64,000 bases of DNA from Epinephelus fuscoguttatus (lineage: Eukaryota > Chordata > Actinopteri > Perciformes > Serranidae): the NCBI RefSeq assembly GCF_011397635.1, contig NC_064757.1, forward strand, positions 33,145,839 through 33,209,838, in the 5' to 3' direction. Below are positions 61,074 through 64,000 of this stretch, in pieces. The position numbers and the translations under genes are program-made. The first letter of the stretch is position 1, and every line of letters starts with the position of its first letter. The notes below the pieces were generated by a model. It searched no databases. It was not told the origin of the DNA and saw only the letters and a program-made list of their open reading frames with translations.

Positions 61074-62024
61074 CTGCCTTGGGATGTTTATAAAACAGGC
61101 TCACACTATGGGGTGATGCAAGAGGTGGAGAAAGTGGGAGTGCCCATGTTGTGTGCTCACCTGTTTCAGGAAGTTTTTAACTTCATTACCTCGCAACGAT
61201 TCTCTGATGTCACCACTATATTGTAATTCCATACACACATTTACAACCTGCTTGGGTATCCCTAAACTGTTGCACCACTTAAAAAACTTTCTCATAATAG
61301 TGGTAAACATAAAACAGCTTATTGTGTAGTTTGGTGTTTGAATGGGCTCAACAATGAAACTGAACACCAGGAGAAAGGTGATCAGCTTTTATGTGAGGTG
61401 CTAAAAATAACGATATGTGGCTCCTCCCTGAAGTCTATTTTAAGCACTGGCAATCTCGAAGTTTCTGTGTACTGTGTACCTTTGACCTTTAATCTTATAA
61501 TGAGTTACTAAAGAACAATCCACAGCCTCTAAAAATACATGAAGAAGAAAGAAAGAAGAAGAAATATTTAAGGAAAATAAAGTGTGGGTGAGCTTAGCCT
61601 CTGCTTTGTTTCCTCAGATGAACACTAGAAAACTGGTTTTAATGTGAAAGAGAAAGTAGGCTATCACAGGCAGCCTAGCCTATATCAGTGGGTAAGGGTC
61701 TGAATAATTAACTTGTTGGGCCTTTGTGACATTTAAGGTCGTAAACAATAGCAGTAAGGACTCTATGCAATGGAGAACTAGATTTAGAGTTGGACTTAAA
61801 AAGGTTTACATTCAGTGTAAAGTGCAAAGCATCAGCACTTACAAACAGCTGTTAAAGATTGACACAGTGTGGCACCACAGCAGCCTGGTGGTTTAGACTT
61901 TAAGGCATCAACTAAGGACAAGCCAACATGTTCTCCCTTTCTCTCTTCCCTTGTGTCCTGTCATCACTCCATTTTAATCTCTCTAATAACAGCATAAAAC
62001 AAACCATTTATTTGTTCAATCATT
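61074..62024. other. Upstream of the receptor gene, nothing recognised
   Basis: A TATA-like TTTATAAA lies at 61087-61094, close to both candidate start codons. No other gene or named repeat is seen. Confidence 0.4.
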
Positions 62025-62320
62025 TTCGTAACTGCTCATCCTGTTAGAGGTCGCAGGGGGCTGGAGCTTATCCCAGCTGACACTGGGAGAGGTGGGGTAC
62101 ACCCTGGACAGGTCACCAGACTATCACAGGGCTGACACATAGAGACAGACAACTATTCACACTCACATTCACACCTACGGACAATTTAGAGTCACCAATT
62201 AACCTGCATGTCTTTGGACTGTGGGAAGAAGATGGAGTACCTGGAGAAAACCCATGTTGACACGGAGAGAACATGCAAACTCTACACAAAGGGGCTCCCC
62301 CACCCCGGGGGAAACCAATA
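62025..62320 (-). mobile_element. RTE-like LINE 3' end, antisense
   Basis: 'gctggagcttatcccagctgaca', 'accctggacaggtcaccagactatcaca', 'cacattcacacctacggacaattt' and 'aacctgcatgtctttggactgtgg' are the complement of the tail at 57010-57250, better preserved here. Confidence 0.7.
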
Positions 62321-62574
62321 TATAAAAATACTTAAAGAAACCCCACTGCTCTTAAAAATGTAACACGACTTTATGGCCATGCTAGCTGCTCTATGAGTCT
62401 GTACACAATGGTCAGCATGCTAACATGCTAATACTTAGCAGGTATAATGTCTTCCATGTTCACCACCTTAGTTTTGCTTTATAGCATTCTAACATTTGCT
62501 AATTAGTAGCCTAGCAAACAGAAAGTAAAGCCGAGGCTGATGGGAATGTCAAGTGTCAGTATTTTATTCATCCA

Positions 62575-63040
62575 TTCATTTCTAACTGCTTATCCAAAGC
62601 TGGGTTAACGAGGGCAACAGGCTGAGCAAAGCATTACAGATGTCCCTCTACCCGGCAACGCTTTCCAGCTCCTCCTGGGGGACCCCAAGGCGTTCCCAGG
62701 CCAGATGAGATATGTAATCCCTCCAGCGTGTTCTGGGTCTACCCCAGGGCCTCCTACTAGCGGGACACCTCTAACAGAAGGCACCCAGGAAGCATCCTGA
62801 TCAGATGCCGAACCACCTTAACTGACCCCTTTTGATGCAAGGGGGAGCAGCGGCTCTACTCCGAGCTCCCTCTGGATGTCTGAGCTCCTCACCCTATCTC
62901 AAAGGCTGAGCCCAGCTACCCCATGAAGGAAACTCATTTCGGCTGCTTGTATCTGCAACCTCATTCTTTCAGTCACTACCCAGAGCTCATGACCATAGGT
63001 GAGGGATGGGATGTAGATGGACCAGTAAATCGAAAGATTT
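62575..63040 (-). mobile_element. LINE 3' fragment (Rex1/jockey-like), antisense
   Basis: The + strand text 'agctcctcctgggggaccccaagg', 'gggtctaccccagggcctcctacta', 'cacccaggaagcatcctgatcagatgccgaaccacct' and 'gagctcatgaccataggtgaggg' is the complement of the C-terminal and 3' part of the same broad LINE type as 45225-46138. Truncated and without an intact frame. Confidence 0.65.
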
Positions 63041-64000
63041 ATTAGAACCCTAAATATTAGACAAATTGAAATTTAGACTTGATGGTTACACTAAAGGAAA
63101 ATCAATCAATCAAATGCCCCCAATAGAGGTACTGCAAAAAGAACCAGCGAGCTTTCACTTACTAGCAATTCAGAAGTAGAAATGATGGATCCAGGAAACT
63201 TTTCACCACAGTTTTATAACTTACTGGCATGTAATTATCTATATATGCCAACAAGATTACAAAACACTCACCAGCCTTGGGGCTACGGACTAGCCAGACT
63301 ACACACTGTGCTGTACCTTTTACTGTTACATATCTGTGTTTTAATTTTGTGTTGTCTACTGTAATAATGCGTTTTCTTAAACGTTTATTTTTTACGTTAT
63401 TAACTCTGCATCTGATCACCAGTCTCTACCCTGATGGAAAGTATGGTGGTATAGTCTCTGAGAATCACACGTTGGTGGTGACAAACCTCACCTTACACCA
63501 ACTCAGCCACACCTCTGTGCCTGTGAACATTTTAACTGAGTGAAGTGTGACCTTCAGCGGGGGTCTTGCTTTATATTTCTTTTTTTCTTTTAATTGTTTA
63601 AAGGAAGTCTTCACCACAGACACTTTTGCACAAAGTCTTCTGCGAAGTCTGAAGTCTAGTCTGGTCACATATTTGCAGGCGAGACATCTTTCGACACATA
63701 AGTCTGCCAGGAAGACGTCATTCTGCATCTACTGACATGTTACACAGAAACTTAGATAAAATCAAGTAGTGGCAGCCTGGGTACACTGAACTCACCATGG
63801 GAACTGGCATTATATCAGGGACATATATGGCAATATTTACAGTGTTACATATCTCAGGAGGTTACAGCATAACATACATGAAACAAAACATTAATTACAT
63901 TTATTAATTTTACATTTTACATTTATTACAATTATTAAGTTACATGAATAAATAAATAAGTGTTAATAAGTCCAACGTGCACATTATTTGTTTCCAAAGT
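63041..64000. other. Window end, nothing recognised
   Basis: AT-rich, with a run of TTACATTTATTA-type text at 63890-63960. Open frames of up to 88 codons have no family likeness or splice context. Confidence 0.4.

Noticed and set aside
1-64000. Retroviral, LTR or other capsid-bearing elements
   Set aside because: No paired LTRs, primer-binding site plus polypurine tract, gag/pol/env-like frames or Polinton-type genes were recognised. The reverse-transcriptase fragments are all non-LTR LINE type.

Overview
The window is nuclear DNA from a ray-finned fish, probably a percomorph teleost. The signs are short vertebrate exons with GT-AG introns, TATA boxes and AATAAA signals, many (CA)n/(GT)n microsatellites, and a dense layer of fish-type hAT and TTAA-target DNA transposons, L2/L1/RTE/Rex1-like LINE pieces and tRNA-type SINEs. 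No bacterial operons, CRISPR arrays, rRNA genes or retroviral/LTR elements were recognised. The species cannot be named from the sequence.

Region 1 (about 150-33,650, + strand) is a three-gene cluster of EGF-family ligands in the same order as mammals: epigen (epgn, CDS 235-2395), epiregulin (ereg, 5292-17661) and amphiregulin (areg, 25022-29566, with a 3'UTR exon at 33329). I assembled all three exon by exon. Each has a signal-peptide exon, a propeptide exon, an EGF module split by a phase-2 intron just before Cys5, a juxtamembrane/transmembrane exon and a short cytoplasmic tail. The intergenic spaces and large introns hold mostly repeats.

Region 2 (33,650-39,360) has no gene that I can support. 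It contains microsatellites, a hAT MITE and a clear nest of one hAT transposon (37555-38279) inside another (37384-38915).

Region 3 (39363-54248) is a young head-to-tail duplication. Unit 1 is 39363-46138 and unit 2 is 46139-54248. Each carries a complete five-exon granzyme A/K-like serine protease gene on the - strand. The two predicted 258-residue proteins differ at one residue. Unit 2 is longer mainly because a 1.4-kb TTAA-flanked DNA transposon (47084-48511, itself carrying a nested element) landed in it; the site is empty in unit 1.

Region 4 (54,250-64,000) contains a - strand gene (61001 down to 57428) for a predicted single-pass receptor with one C-type lectin-like domain and one fibronectin III domain. 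One of its introns appears to be GC-AG, another holds an ~800-bp minisatellite, and a third holds a long inverted repeat with a hammerhead-ribozyme-like core. The rest is repeats, including RTE-like and Rex1-like LINE 3' ends.

Functionally, the left half encodes growth factors shed from the membrane to act on EGF receptors. The middle encodes a secreted trypsin-specificity protease of cytotoxic-granule type. The right encodes an unassigned lectin-like surface protein. Nothing suggests that these three groups form one pathway.
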